Counted from the first letter of the stretch, positions 1 through 7,735 are shown. The stretch is 64,000 nucleotides of DNA from Falseniella ignava CCUG 37419 (GCF_000301055.1 NZ_JH932300.1:171643-235642); one strand, 5' to 3'. The notes: generated by a model not told the origin, from the sequence alone. Numbers and translations are program-made.

Positions 1-2
1 CG

Positions 3-92
3 TCCGCCAATCGATTAATTGGAGCTGTCCTTATGGACCTTCATGATGAATGGCTCAGTTCTACAAGAAAATATATTAAGTTTGATCAATGA
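3..92 (+). pseudogene. C-terminal tail of an IS256/mutator-type transposase (cut by window edge)
   Basis: Frame 3 reads 29 codons into a TGA and contains LIGAVLMDLHDEW and SSTRKYIKFD, a pattern I associate with the extreme C-terminus of mutator-type (IS256 family) transposases. The catalytic part lies outside the window, so I cannot tell whether the gene is intact. A possible terminal inverted repeat follows about 25 bases downstream, which fits the right end of an insertion sequence next to the integrative element. The family call is from memory of the motif and is moderate. Confidence 0.55.
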
Positions 93-114
93 GTGACCGG
101 TAAAACATTGTATA

Positions 115-145
115 GTATTTTACACAGGATTGTGGACTTGACTGA
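115..145. repeat. Possible right terminal inverted repeat of the IS256-type element
   Basis: TTTTACACAGGATTGTGGAC lies just after the transposase stop. IS256-family ends commonly carry a TTTACACA-rich inverted repeat, so this probably marks the right end of the element. The matching left end is outside the window and cannot be compared. Confidence 0.35.
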
Positions 146-272
146 GGGAAATATGCAAATAAATATAATTAAAGTACATTTACCTTTTTTCTTTGGTTTA
201 CGCTATTTACAAGTTAGATAACTCAGTTAAAAAATTAAATACAATTACTATTAGAAAGAGTTTTTTTCATTC

Positions 273-317
273 TAGAGGACTAACCATGCCCAAGAGCAGG
301 AGTCCTCCTTTTTTTGT
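273..317 (+). terminator. Hairpin with T run upstream of the sigma-like gene
   Basis: AGAGGACT and AGTCCTCC form a stem separated by about 20 bases and are followed by a run of seven T. It is a Rho-independent terminator or an attenuator placed about 45 bases before the sigma-like gene. The 93-361 interval otherwise shows no coding capacity that I can support. Confidence 0.5.
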
Positions 318-361
318 CTGAAAACATAAAGACAAAAAAGAAAAGAATGGAGGAAACATAA

Positions 362-772
362 ATGACAAAAGAATATTACCTTTATGTCGGTGGGCAAAAA
401 ATCAAAGTAAGCGAGCAGATATACAAAGTCTACTGGCAAGAAAGAGAACATGAAAAATATTTAGAGCAGGTGGACAAGAAAAACCACTTGCTCTTTTTTT
501 CGTCCCTAAATCATGATGGGAATTTTGAAGATAATTTAGAGGATAAAAACGTTGATGTAGAAAAAGTTGTAGCTACACAAATGATGATTGAAGCACTAAA
601 AAGTGCTTTGTCAAAGTTAAATAGGGATGAGCGGGAAATAATTGAAAGATTATATTTCAATGATGAAACACTTCGTGCAGTAGCAAAGACTCAAAATATA
701 TCACATCCTGCTTTAATAAAAAGACGAGATAAGATTTTAGAAAAACTAAAGAAATTTATAGAAGAAATATAA
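362..772 (+). CDS. Sigma-70 region-4-like regulator of an integrative element
   Basis: This 136-residue protein has an acidic middle and a C-terminal helix-turn-helix region (about residues 78-130). It carries ALSKLNRDEREIIERLYF, then AVAKTQNISHPALIKRRDKILEKLKKF, a layout typical of sigma-70 region 4. Small sigma-like proteins occupy the position just upstream of xis-int in Tn916-class elements (Orf7 there), and this gene sits in the same place. The start has a GGAGG six bases upstream. It probably controls expression of the excision or transfer genes, but its target is not visible. It is not closely similar to Tn916 Orf7 in the residues I can recall. Confidence 0.65.
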   Translation: MTKEYYLYVGGQKIKVSEQIYKVYWQEREHEKYLEQVDKKNHLLFFSSLNHDGNFEDNLEDKNVDVEKVVATQMMIEALKSALSKLNRDEREIIERLYFNDETLRAVAKTQNISHPALIKRRDKILEKLKKFIEEI

Positions 773-1207
773 TTTCTGGTTACCAAAGAGGGCAAATTTT
801 CCTTTATAAAGTGAGGGGAGTTTTGTCCTCTTTCTATTTTAAAAGAAATTTAAACAATATTTGAACCTTAACAATTGAATAGACCAAGACAAGACATTAA
901 TCATTTTTGGAGCGTAATAACCTATCCGTCAAGATCTTTCTGCTGAAAAATTCGGCAAAACAAGTACTGCTAAGCTAAAAGCAAGGGAAGAAGAAAGGGA
1001 GCGATAAGTAAGAGTTTGAATATAGGGAGGGATACCCTATTCGCTACGAAGAAAATGAGGATAATGATACTTCTAAGGTTGAAGCCGGCTCATCCTGAAC
1101 AGAGGCGGAGGTGAGATTCCTATGTTGCTAATCCAAGGCACTTGTCAATGTCAAAAAACTTTAAAAATATTAAAATAAATATTTTAAATATATTATTTGG
1201 AGGATTT
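773..1207 (+). other. Non-coding or decayed stretch between sigma-like gene and xis
   Basis: No intact gene is seen here. A loose inverted pair (GAGGGCAAA near 789, TTTTGTCCTC near 823) followed by T-rich sequence may be a terminator. Two stop-bounded fragments of 28 codons each lack start codons: 921-1007 (…RQDLSAEKFGKTSTAKLK…) and 1012-1098 (…REGYPIRYEENEDNDTSK…). They look like the tails of lost element genes, but I cannot name them. TATAGGGAGGGATACCCTAT near 1021 is a small hairpin. Confidence 0.4.
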
Positions 1208-1417
1208 ATGATTAACGAAAATATAAAAGGTGTTCGTGTTTCTGAGAAAGCATTTCTAACATTAAAAGAAGCATCTGAATATTTTAATATTGGTCAAGAT
1301 AAAGTTAGACAATTAACGGATGAAGATGATTGCGATTTTGTATTATTTAATGGTAGTAAGCGTCTTATTAAGAAAAAGTTAATGGAAGAATATTTAAATA
1401 GACAGTTCTCTATTTAA
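1208..1417 (+). CDS. xis: Excisionase, Tn916 Xis type
   Basis: The 69-residue basic protein has a winged-helix/MerR-like DNA-binding fold: LTLKEASEYFNIGQDKVRQL (residues 17-36) is the helix-turn-helix, and FNGSKRLIKKKLMEEYL is the wing and last helix. Xis of Tn916-like elements binds the ends to direct integrase toward excision. The frame is open from 1142, but I chose the ATG at 1208 because TTTGGAGGATTTATG gives a well-spaced ribosome binding site and the length fits Xis. It lies directly upstream of the integrase gene, as in Tn916. Confidence 0.8.
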   Translation: MINENIKGVRVSEKAFLTLKEASEYFNIGQDKVRQLTDEDDCDFVLFNGSKRLIKKKLMEEYLNRQFSI

Positions 1418-1494
1418 TCTAAAACTATATATAAAACACGCTTAATGCGCTATAATAATTATAGCGTGTCTTTTATCAAAAAAGGAGAATTTTT

Positions 1495-2730
1495 ATGGTA
1501 AAAAGACGCAAAGATAGTAAAGGGGTTGTTTTAAAAGACGGTGAATATCAAAGGTCAAATGGCACTTATGAATTTAAGTGGCAAGACAAAATAGGTCGTA
1601 GAAAATCTATCTATGCGAAAACTCTAAAAGAATTAAGAGAAAAAGAATTAGATATTTTACGCAATACTATAGATGGAATCAACAACGAAGGAAGTAGCTT
1701 GTCTGTAAATGATACTTTTAAGCTATGGACAAAGGTAAAAAGAGGTTTAAAGGATAATACCTTTAAAAATTACATCTATATGTATCAACAATTTGTAGAA
1801 CCGACTTTTGGTCGCATTAAACTATCTGATATTAAAAGATCTGATGTTAGAAGTTTTTATAACAGATTAAAGGAAGATCAGGGATTGATGGTTTCTACCA
1901 TAGATTGTGTTCATACTGTCTTACATCAGGTTTTAGAATTAGCAGTGGATGACGAATATATAAGGTTTAATCCGTCTGACAATGCTTTAAAGGAACTGAA
2001 AGTAGCTTATCGAAATGAATCTCCGAAGAAAAAAGCCATGACAATAGAAGAACAGGTGCTATTTGAAGAATATTTATCTAATAGTGATGAATATAAAAAA
2101 TGGTATCCAATATTCATTGTTATGCTTTGGACAGGCATGAGAGTTGGAGAAGTCACAGGATTGCAATGGGACGATCTAGATTTTGATAATGGTCTTATAA
2201 ATGTAAATAGGACTTTGGTATATTATAGTAAAGGTAAAGGATTAAACAATAGATATGCTATTAATACACCGAAGACAGAATCAGGTAAGCGAAGTATTCC
2301 TATGGTTCAAAAAGTAAAAGATGCTTTTCTTATGGAAAGAGAGTTACAAAAAACTTTTGGAATCGAATGTTGTGATTCAATCGATGGATTTAAAGACTTT
2401 GTATTTTTAAATAGATTCGGAAAGGTTCACAATAATGGAACACTTAATAAAGCTTTAAGAAGAATTGTTAGAGATTGCAATTTAAGTATAATGGATAAAA
2501 ATAAATCGAACTCTAATGATATTCTATTAGTTCCACATTTAAGCAATCACATTTTCAGACACACCTTTACTACAAGGCTTAATGAACAAAATATAAATAC
2601 AAAAGCAATGCAGTCTATTCTAGGTCATTCTGATATTAGTACAACAATGGATATATATGTAGATGCTACAGAGGACTTTAAGATAGAACAGATGGGAGAA
2701 TTTGAAAAAGCAATGAAATTTATATTTTAG
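1495..2730 (+). CDS. int: Tyrosine recombinase/integrase, Tn916 Int family
   Basis: A 411-residue site-specific recombinase. The N-terminal arm-binding domain (about 1-65, rich in K/R, RSNGTYEFKWQDKIGRRKS) is followed by a SAM-like core-binding domain (about 70-170) and the catalytic domain. Visible catalytic residues are Arg in TGMRVGEVTGLQWDD, HIFRHTFTTRL (His and Arg), LGHSDISTTMDIY (His) and the Tyr nucleophile in DIYVDAT. It catalyses integration and excision of the element. It looks full length (Tn916 Int is about 405 residues), so it may be active even though the rest of the element is missing or outside the window. A GGAG at 1483 precedes the ATG. Confidence 0.88.
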   Translation: MVKRRKDSKGVVLKDGEYQRSNGTYEFKWQDKIGRRKSIYAKTLKELREKELDILRNTIDGINNEGSSLSVNDTFKLWTKVKRGLKDNTFKNYIYMYQQFVEPTFGRIKLSDIKRSDVRSFYNRLKEDQGLMVSTIDCVHTVLHQVLELAVDDEYIRFNPSDNALKELKVAYRNESPKKKAMTIEEQVLFEEYLSNSDEYKKWYPIFIVMLWTGMRVGEVTGLQWDDLDFDNGLINVNRTLVYYSKGKGLNNRYAINTPKTESGKRSIPMVQKVKDAFLMERELQKTFGIECCDSIDGFKDFVFLNRFGKVHNNGTLNKALRRIVRDCNLSIMDKNKSNSNDILLVPHLSNHIFRHTFTTRLNEQNINTKAMQSILGHSDISTTMDIYVDATEDFKIEQMGEFEKAMKFIF

Positions 2731-2732
2731 AA

Positions 2733-2814
2733 TTTACGACAGCTTACGACAAATTTACGACAATTTGCTAGAAATCTATAGGCACTTATAGAGAGTTAGC
2801 AAATTGTCGTAAAT
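2733..2814. repeat. Phased direct repeats plus 18-bp inverted repeat, probable integrase arm sites
   Basis: Directly after int, TTACGACA occurs at 2734, 2744 and 2755 in the same orientation (steps of 10 and 11 bases, about one helical turn) and once inverted at 2805-2812. The last direct copy belongs to a perfect 18-base arm (2753-2770) whose reverse complement lies at 2797-2814 with 26 bases between. Tn916-like integrases bind short repeats of this kind near the element end through their N-terminal domain. That function is inferred from position. The inverted pair could also form a hairpin. Confidence 0.6.
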
Positions 2815-2933
2815 GGAGAAGTACCATAAAATAGACTTTTATAGAGATTTAGACAATTATCTAAAGTAAAGGGGATTTTCCCAACCATGCGTAATCAATA
2901 AGTAATGCAACACGGATAAAATATTTGATAAAT

Positions 2934-2985
2934 AAAACTGTCTTCGATCTAATGCGATACGTCTTAGATTGGAGACAGTTTTTAA
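2934..2985 (+). terminator. Rho-independent terminator
   Basis: AAAACTGTCT pairs with AGACAGTTTT, and TCGATCTAA with TTAGATTGG, giving a long hairpin followed by TTTAATTTT. It lies past the integrase repeats and before the sugar operon promoter, so it insulates the operon from element transcripts. From 2815 to 3117 I see nothing else of note and no convincing gene. Confidence 0.75.
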
Positions 2986-3108
2986 TTTTATAGAAAGTTG
3001 AGGTGTAGGCATAGAAAATTAAATTATGAAAATAGAATGTAAGCAAGAGAGTCATCACGTTTCACCTTATGCATTGGATAGCATTAAAAAGTTCAATAAG
3101 AAAAGCAA

Positions 3109-3170
3109 TAAAAGCGCTTGTAAACGAAAACAAAAAGTGGTATATTCTATTTACGGAAACGTTACCGTAA
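3109..3170 (+). promoter_or_regulatory. Sugar operon promoter with overlapping cre-like box and LacI-type operator
   Basis: TTGTAA (3118-3123) and TATATT (3141-3146) are 17 bases apart, a good sigma-A promoter. TAAAAGCGCTTGTAA (3109-3124) covers the -35 box and resembles a CcpA cre or LacI-family half-palindrome. TTACGGAAACGTTACCGTAA (3151-3170) sits at the expected transcription start and is a 20-base palindrome with a central CG and one mismatched pair. It is the likely operator for the LacI-type repressor encoded at the end of the operon. Confidence 0.75.
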
Positions 3171-3260
3171 AGTGCTTTCAAAAATTAAGGTGTAAAACTG
3201 AAAGGTTTTTTCACTGAGAAAGATTGCATTTGAGGTAATCAAAAAAAGGAGGATTTAAGG

Positions 3261-4610
3261 ATGAAACTTAAAAAGATGTTGCTTACTGGAGCTGTTTCAT
3301 TAATGGCTTTAGCTGGTTTGTTAGGGAATCTTGGACACAGTCAAGTAGAACGTACAGTATCTGCTGAAGATGAAGGTTCAGTTTATTATTTAAACTTTAA
3401 ACCGGAAGTAGAAGATGTTTGGAATAAAATCGCAGAGGATTATACAGCTGAAACAGGTGTTCCTGTAAAAGTTGTAACGGCAGCAAGTGGGAACTATGAG
3501 TCAACACTGAAAGCAGAAATTACAAAAGCAGATGCGCCAACGTTATTCCAAATTAATGGACCGATTGGTTACTTAAACTGGAAAGATTACACGAAAGACT
3601 TAAAAGATACTGAAATTTACGCACACCTTGTTAACAAAGAGTTAGCAGTCACAGAAGGTGAAGGCGTTTATGGTATTCCATATGTTGTTGAAGGTTATGG
3701 AATTATCTATAACGATGCGATTCTTCAAAAATATATTGCATTAGATGGTGCAAAAATTGCGAGCATCGATGAAATTAATAACTTTGATAAATTAAAAGAA
3801 GTTGCTGAAGATATGCAAGCAAGAAAAGATGAATTAGGAATTGAAGGAGCATTCGCTTCAACGTCATTAGCACCAGGCGAAGACTGGAGATGGCAAACAC
3901 ACTTAGCAAACTTACCAATCTTCTATGAATACCGTGATAAAGATGTAAAAGACTTAGATGAAGTCGAATTTACTTACGCTGAGAACTTCAAAAACATCTT
4001 TGATTTATACATTAACAATTCAACGGTTGGTCCAGAAGTTTTAACAGGTAAATCAGTTACAGATTCAATGGCAGAATTTGCCCTTGAAAAAGCAGCATTC
4101 GTTCAAAACGGAAACTGGGCTTGGAGCCAAATTGCTGAAGTATCTGGAAACAAAGTTTTAGAAGAAAACATTAAATTCTTACCTATTTATACCGGTGTTG
4201 AAGGTGAAGAAAAACAAAGTATCTCTGTCGGTACCGAAAACTTCTTCTCAATTAACTCTCAAGCGAGTGAAGCAGATCAAAAAGCGACAGAAGATTTCTT
4301 AGCATGGTTATTCACAAGTGACAAAGGTAAACACTATGTTACTGAAGAATTAGGATTTATCGCACCGTTCGATACTTTCACGGATGAAGATGCACCAAAA
4401 GATCCACTTGCTTTAGAAGTAAGCCGCTATATGTCTAATACTGATTTATATAACATTGATTGGAACTTCACGTCATTCCCAAGTCAAGCGTTCAAAGACT
4501 TCTTCGGCCAAGCTTTAGGTCAATATGCTTCAGGTTCAATGGAGTGGGAAGATGTCAAAGAAGCATTCATCACTAGCTGGGCTGATGAAAAAGCAATGAC
4601 TGGAAACTAA
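3261..4610 (+). CDS. Sugar ABC transporter substrate-binding protein (family 1) without lipobox
   Basis: This 449-residue extracellular binding protein of the MalE/UgpB class captures an oligosaccharide for the two permeases that follow. A signal peptide occupies about residues 1-35 (KKMLLTGAVSLMALAGLLG). The mature part begins near VSAEDEG, and the body has family hallmarks such as YGIPYVVEGYGIIYND and FVQNGNWAW. Gram-positive binding proteins are normally lipoproteins, but here LALAG is followed by Leu, not Cys, and no Cys occurs in the leader. Cleavage after VSA by signal peptidase I would release it. A strong AAAGGAGG site precedes the ATG. The substrate cannot be read from the sequence. 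Confidence 0.85.
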   Translation: MKLKKMLLTGAVSLMALAGLLGNLGHSQVERTVSAEDEGSVYYLNFKPEVEDVWNKIAEDYTAETGVPVKVVTAASGNYESTLKAEITKADAPTLFQINGPIGYLNWKDYTKDLKDTEIYAHLVNKELAVTEGEGVYGIPYVVEGYGIIYNDAILQKYIALDGAKIASIDEINNFDKLKEVAEDMQARKDELGIEGAFASTSLAPGEDWRWQTHLANLPIFYEYRDKDVKDLDEVEFTYAENFKNIFDLYINNSTVGPEVLTGKSVTDSMAEFALEKAAFVQNGNWAWSQIAEVSGNKVLEENIKFLPIYTGVEGEEKQSISVGTENFFSINSQASEADQKATEDFLAWLFTSDKGKHYVTEELGFIAPFDTFTDEDAPKDPLALEVSRYMSNTDLYNIDWNFTSFPSQAFKDFFGQALGQYASGSMEWEDVKEAFITSWADEKAMTGN

Positions 4611-4635
4611 TAGATAAACTTGACATTGAAGTAAG

Positions 4636-4695
4636 ATATAAGAGGTCTGATGTATCGGGTTGCTTTTGCCGTAAATACATTTAGACCTCTTATCT
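4636..4695 (+). other. Intercistronic stem-loop between binding protein and permease genes
   Basis: ATAAGAGGTCT (4638-4648) is the exact reverse complement of AGACCTCTTAT (4683-4693). A second inner pairing exists between TGTAT (4651-4655) and ATACA (about 4675-4679). No T run follows, so it is more likely an mRNA-stabilising or processing hairpin that keeps the binding protein more abundant than the permeases. Partial termination is possible. Confidence 0.65.
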
Positions 4696-4722
4696 ATCTC
4701 ATATGTCTAGAAGGAGATTTCT

Positions 4723-5568
4723 ATGGAAAAAATACTAAAAAAACATTTTCCACTCTTTGTTTTACCCACCTTTTTAGTGTTTTGTATTGTCTTTATTCTC
4801 CCATTCTTCTTAGGAATAGGACTATCATTTGCTAAATTCACTACCATTTTTAATATGGAATTCGTGGGATTACAAAACTATATCGTCGCTTTCTCAAAAG
4901 GGCAAAGGTTTGGAAAAGCTTTTATCTTTACGGTGCTTTTTACCATTGTGTCTGTAATTACAATTAATATTTTTGCGTTTTGTTTGGCTTTAATTTTGAC
5001 GCGGAAAATACGCGCAACAAACTTGTTTAGAACGGTATTTTTTATGCCAAACTTAATTGGTGGTATTGTATTAGGTTATACATGGCAAGTGATGATTAAC
5101 GCAGTTCTTTTAAGCTATGGTAAAACATTATTAGCAGATCCAAAATTTGGATTTTGGGGCTTGGTTATTTTAATGAACTGGCAGTTGATAGGTTATATGA
5201 TGGTAATCTATATTGCAGGATTGCAGAATGTGCCACATTCATTAATCGAAGCTGCCAAAATCGATGGTGCAACACGTTGGCAAATTTTACGTCATATTAC
5301 CATTCCAATGGTTATGCCATCGATTACGATTTGTACGTTCTTAACGCTCACCAACAGTTTTAAGTTATACGACCAAAACTTAGCGTTAACTGCTGGGGCG
5401 CCAATGTACAAGACAGAAATGTTGGCGATGAATATTGTCGATACAATGTTCTCACGGAATGGTTTCGAGGGAGTCGGACAAGCCAAAGCGGTGGTGTTCT
5501 TTATTATCGTAGCATTTATTGCCTATCTACAAATTAAGATTACTAGAGAAAAAGAGGTGGAACATTAG
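4723..5568 (+). CDS. Sugar ABC transporter permease, MalF/UgpA type
   Basis: A 281-residue inner-membrane subunit with about six membrane helices. The EAA coupling loop is visible as IEAAKIDGATRWQILRHITIPMVMP (about residues 183-207), the site that docks the ATPase. It forms the heterodimeric channel with the next gene, whose ATG directly abuts this stop. AGAAGGAGA lies upstream of the start. No ATPase gene is present in the operon, so a shared MsmK/MalK-type ATPase encoded elsewhere is expected. Confidence 0.88.
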   Translation: MEKILKKHFPLFVLPTFLVFCIVFILPFFLGIGLSFAKFTTIFNMEFVGLQNYIVAFSKGQRFGKAFIFTVLFTIVSVITINIFAFCLALILTRKIRATNLFRTVFFMPNLIGGIVLGYTWQVMINAVLLSYGKTLLADPKFGFWGLVILMNWQLIGYMMVIYIAGLQNVPHSLIEAAKIDGATRWQILRHITIPMVMPSITICTFLTLTNSFKLYDQNLALTAGAPMYKTEMLAMNIVDTMFSRNGFEGVGQAKAVVFFIIVAFIAYLQIKITREKEVEH

Positions 5569-6405
5569 ATGAAAGAGAAAACAATTGATACGATTTTATT
5601 TTTAATTATGCTAGTGTTACTGGCAATTTTCCTATTTCCAATTCTTTTTATCGTAGTGAACTCTTTTAAAGGAAAATTCTATATTAGCGACTCGCCATTC
5701 AGTATTCCAACTGGGGAGGCTTTTGCAGGGTTAGAAAACTACACTTCGGGCTTAGCGAGAACAGGTTTCTTGCAAGCGGCAGGCTGGTCTTTCTTAATTA
5801 CGATTTTATCCGTAGCAGTGGTAGTCTTACTATCTGCGATGACTGCTTACTACCTAACGCGCGTGAAAACTTGGTGGACAAAATTAATCTATTACTTATT
5901 TGTATTCTCAATGATTGTACCGTTCCAAATGGTCATGTTCCCTACGATTAAAATTGCGGACTTCTTACATTTAAATAATCCGATTGGGATGGTGGTATTA
6001 TATCTCGGTTTTGGTTCAGGGCTATCTGTTTTTATGTTCAGTGGCTTTATCAAATCTATTCCAATTGAAATTGAAGAAGCTTCAATGATTGATGGGTGCT
6101 CACCACTTATGCATTTCTTCTATATTATTTTGCCAATCTTAAAGCCGACGGCCATTACCGTAGCGATATTGAATGCGATGTGGATTTGGAACGACTATCT
6201 CTTGCCTTATCTAGTGATTGGTGTTTCAACGCAATATAAGACCGTGCCGGTCGTTATTCAAATGTTAGTAGGAACAAACGGAAACAAAGACTTAGGAGCA
6301 ATGATGGCTATGCTCGTTTTAAGTATGCTTCCAGTTATTGTCTTCTACCTATCAATGCAGAAACATATTGTAAAATCTGTTACGGCAGGAGCAGTTAAAG
6401 GTTAG
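5569..6405 (+). CDS. Sugar ABC transporter permease, MalG/UgpE type
   Basis: A 278-residue partner permease with about six helices and an EAA-type loop, IEEASMIDGCSPLMHFFYIILP (about residues 164-185). It begins on the base after the previous stop, so translation is coupled. With the upstream gene it makes the membrane channel of the importer. It is followed one base later by the repressor gene. Confidence 0.88.
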   Translation: MKEKTIDTILFLIMLVLLAIFLFPILFIVVNSFKGKFYISDSPFSIPTGEAFAGLENYTSGLARTGFLQAAGWSFLITILSVAVVVLLSAMTAYYLTRVKTWWTKLIYYLFVFSMIVPFQMVMFPTIKIADFLHLNNPIGMVVLYLGFGSGLSVFMFSGFIKSIPIEIEEASMIDGCSPLMHFFYIILPILKPTAITVAILNAMWIWNDYLLPYLVIGVSTQYKTVPVVIQMLVGTNGNKDLGAMMAMLVLSMLPVIVFYLSMQKHIVKSVTAGAVKG

Positions 6406-6406
6406 T

Positions 6407-7441
6407 ATGAAAAGGACAACGATTAAAGATATTGCAACAATGTGCGGTGTAAGTCCAAGTACCGTCTCGCGAGCAATCAATAATACCGATGAAATTTCTC
6501 AGGCTACCCGAGAAAAGATTTTAGCTACCATTGAAGAGACAGGATATATTCCAAGTCAAAATGCTCGGAACTTAAAAGTGCATAAAAACAAAACGATTGC
6601 GGTCATTGTTAAAGGGGTAACCAACCCATTTTTTACCCCGATGTTAAATGTGCTTGAGGAAGAAATTACTAAGACCCATTACACTTTCTCGCTACATAAA
6701 GTAGAAGAAAATCGATGTGAATTAGAGGTGGCTCAACGCGTGGTTGAAAATGTGAAGCCGGAAGGGATTATCTTCCTTGGGGGTTACCATATTGAAGATT
6801 CTCGAAAACTCCATCGATTAGGCGTGCCATTTTCAATGACAACAACCATTAATCGAGATTTAGAGGTTGATCATTCAACGTGTGTCGGTGTGGATGACTA
6901 TGCTGAAAGTAAAAAGATGATTGAATATTTGATTAATCTGGGTCACCGGAAGATAGCCTTCATTGCAGCCCGTTCGGATGACGAAAGTATTGGTCGATTG
7001 CGACTTGAAGGGTATCGAAGTGCCTTGAAAGAACATGGCATAGACTATGATGAACGCTTAGTAATATATCCAACAACGGATTTAAATCCTTATTCGCTAC
7101 ATCATGGTTACCAATCAGCTTGTAAAATTATTAAAGAACAAATTGATTGTACTGCAATTTTTGCCATTTCAGACTTTGTGGCGATTGGTGCAATTAAAGC
7201 GATTGATGATCACGGCTACCGTGTTCCTGAAGATTATTCGGTGGCAGGGTTTGATGGGTTAGAAATCAATGAATTCCTACTGAAGCCGATCACGACAATT
7301 ATCCAACCCTCTGCGAAAATCGCTTATCAATCGGTAGTTGATTTGTTCCATATTATCAATAATGAAGTCTATCCGAAGATGAGTGAATTCGAAGGAGAGC
7401 TGTATATTGGAGCTACAACCCAACCGTTAGAAAATGGCTAA
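6407..7441 (+). CDS. LacI-family transcriptional repressor of the sugar operon
   Basis: 344 residues. The N-terminal LacI helix-turn-helix is TIKDIATMCGVSPSTVSRAI (5-24), followed by the hinge helix PSQNARNLK and a periplasmic-binding-protein-like effector domain (about 60-340) with motifs such as FISDFVAIGAIKAIDD-type contacts and SVAGFDGLEINEFL. It starts one base after the permease stop, so it is co-transcribed and likely autoregulated through the palindrome at 3151-3170. The effector is presumably the imported sugar or a metabolite of it, which the sequence does not reveal. Confidence 0.9.
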   Translation: MKRTTIKDIATMCGVSPSTVSRAINNTDEISQATREKILATIEETGYIPSQNARNLKVHKNKTIAVIVKGVTNPFFTPMLNVLEEEITKTHYTFSLHKVEENRCELEVAQRVVENVKPEGIIFLGGYHIEDSRKLHRLGVPFSMTTTINRDLEVDHSTCVGVDDYAESKKMIEYLINLGHRKIAFIAARSDDESIGRLRLEGYRSALKEHGIDYDERLVIYPTTDLNPYSLHHGYQSACKIIKEQIDCTAIFAISDFVAIGAIKAIDDHGYRVPEDYSVAGFDGLEINEFLLKPITTIIQPSAKIAYQSVVDLFHIINNEVYPKMSEFEGELYIGATTQPLENG

Positions 7442-7474
7442 GACGGTAGAGTCATATAAGTAAGTGATACACTA

Positions 7475-7510
7475 TTCCCCTCTGTTAATTACACGGAGGG
7501 GATTTCTTAT
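7475..7510 (+). terminator. Terminator of the sugar operon
   Basis: CCCCTC (7477-7482) pairs with GAGGGG (7496-7501) across a 13-base loop, and TTTCTTATATTTT follows. It separates the sugar operon from the str operon promoter. Confidence 0.75.
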
Positions 7511-7550
7511 ATTTTACAGTTTTTTTAAAGTGAAAAATGCATTCGATGGG

Positions 7551-7579
7551 TTGACGGTTAACATCAATCATGTTAAGAT
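7551..7579 (+). promoter_or_regulatory. str operon promoter (extended -10)
   Basis: TTGACG (7551-7556) and TAAGAT (7574-7579) are 17 bases apart, with TGT directly before the -10 forming an extended -10 element. Start of transcription is expected near 7586. A hairpin CCAACG-TTTTT-CGTTGG (7646-7662) followed by an AT/T-rich tail lies in the leader and may attenuate. Confidence 0.7.
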
Positions 7580-7594
7580 AGCAGAGGTGTTTTA

Positions 7595-7735
7595 ATGACA
7601 GATTCCTGTATATCAGTCGTGCTGACTGCATTAAACCCTATATTACCAACGTTTTTCGTTGGATTATTATTTTTCATAAACATGACACACTTGGATGTGT
7701 GGACTAAGATTCTTAAGTGGAAGGAGGAACTTTAA
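7595..7735 (+). CDS. Putative 46-residue leader ORF coupled to rpsL
   Basis: An open frame begins at the ATG at 7595, only about 9 bases after the predicted transcription start, and its TAA overlaps the rpsL ATG by one base (TAATG). The predicted peptide begins [18 protein letters not shown] and has a hydrophobic stretch, [16 protein letters not shown] precedes the ATG but may be partly outside the transcript. An open frame this short can occur by chance, and I know no homologue. The overlap and hydrophobic centre are the only supports. Confidence 0.3.
   Translation: MTDSCISVVLTALNPILPTFFVGLLFFINMTHLDVWTKILKWKEEL

Noticed and set aside
1012-1098. Coding fragment with GYPIRYEENEDNDTSK
   Set aside because: No start codon or binding site, and I could not match it to a family, so it is listed only as a possible remnant.
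2861-3058. Minus-strand open frame in the same region
   Set aside because: It covers the terminator hairpin and has no binding site or known motif.
3026-3217. Open frame of 63 codons before the sugar-binding protein gene
   Set aside because: It runs through the promoter and operator, has no ribosome site and no protein-like composition.
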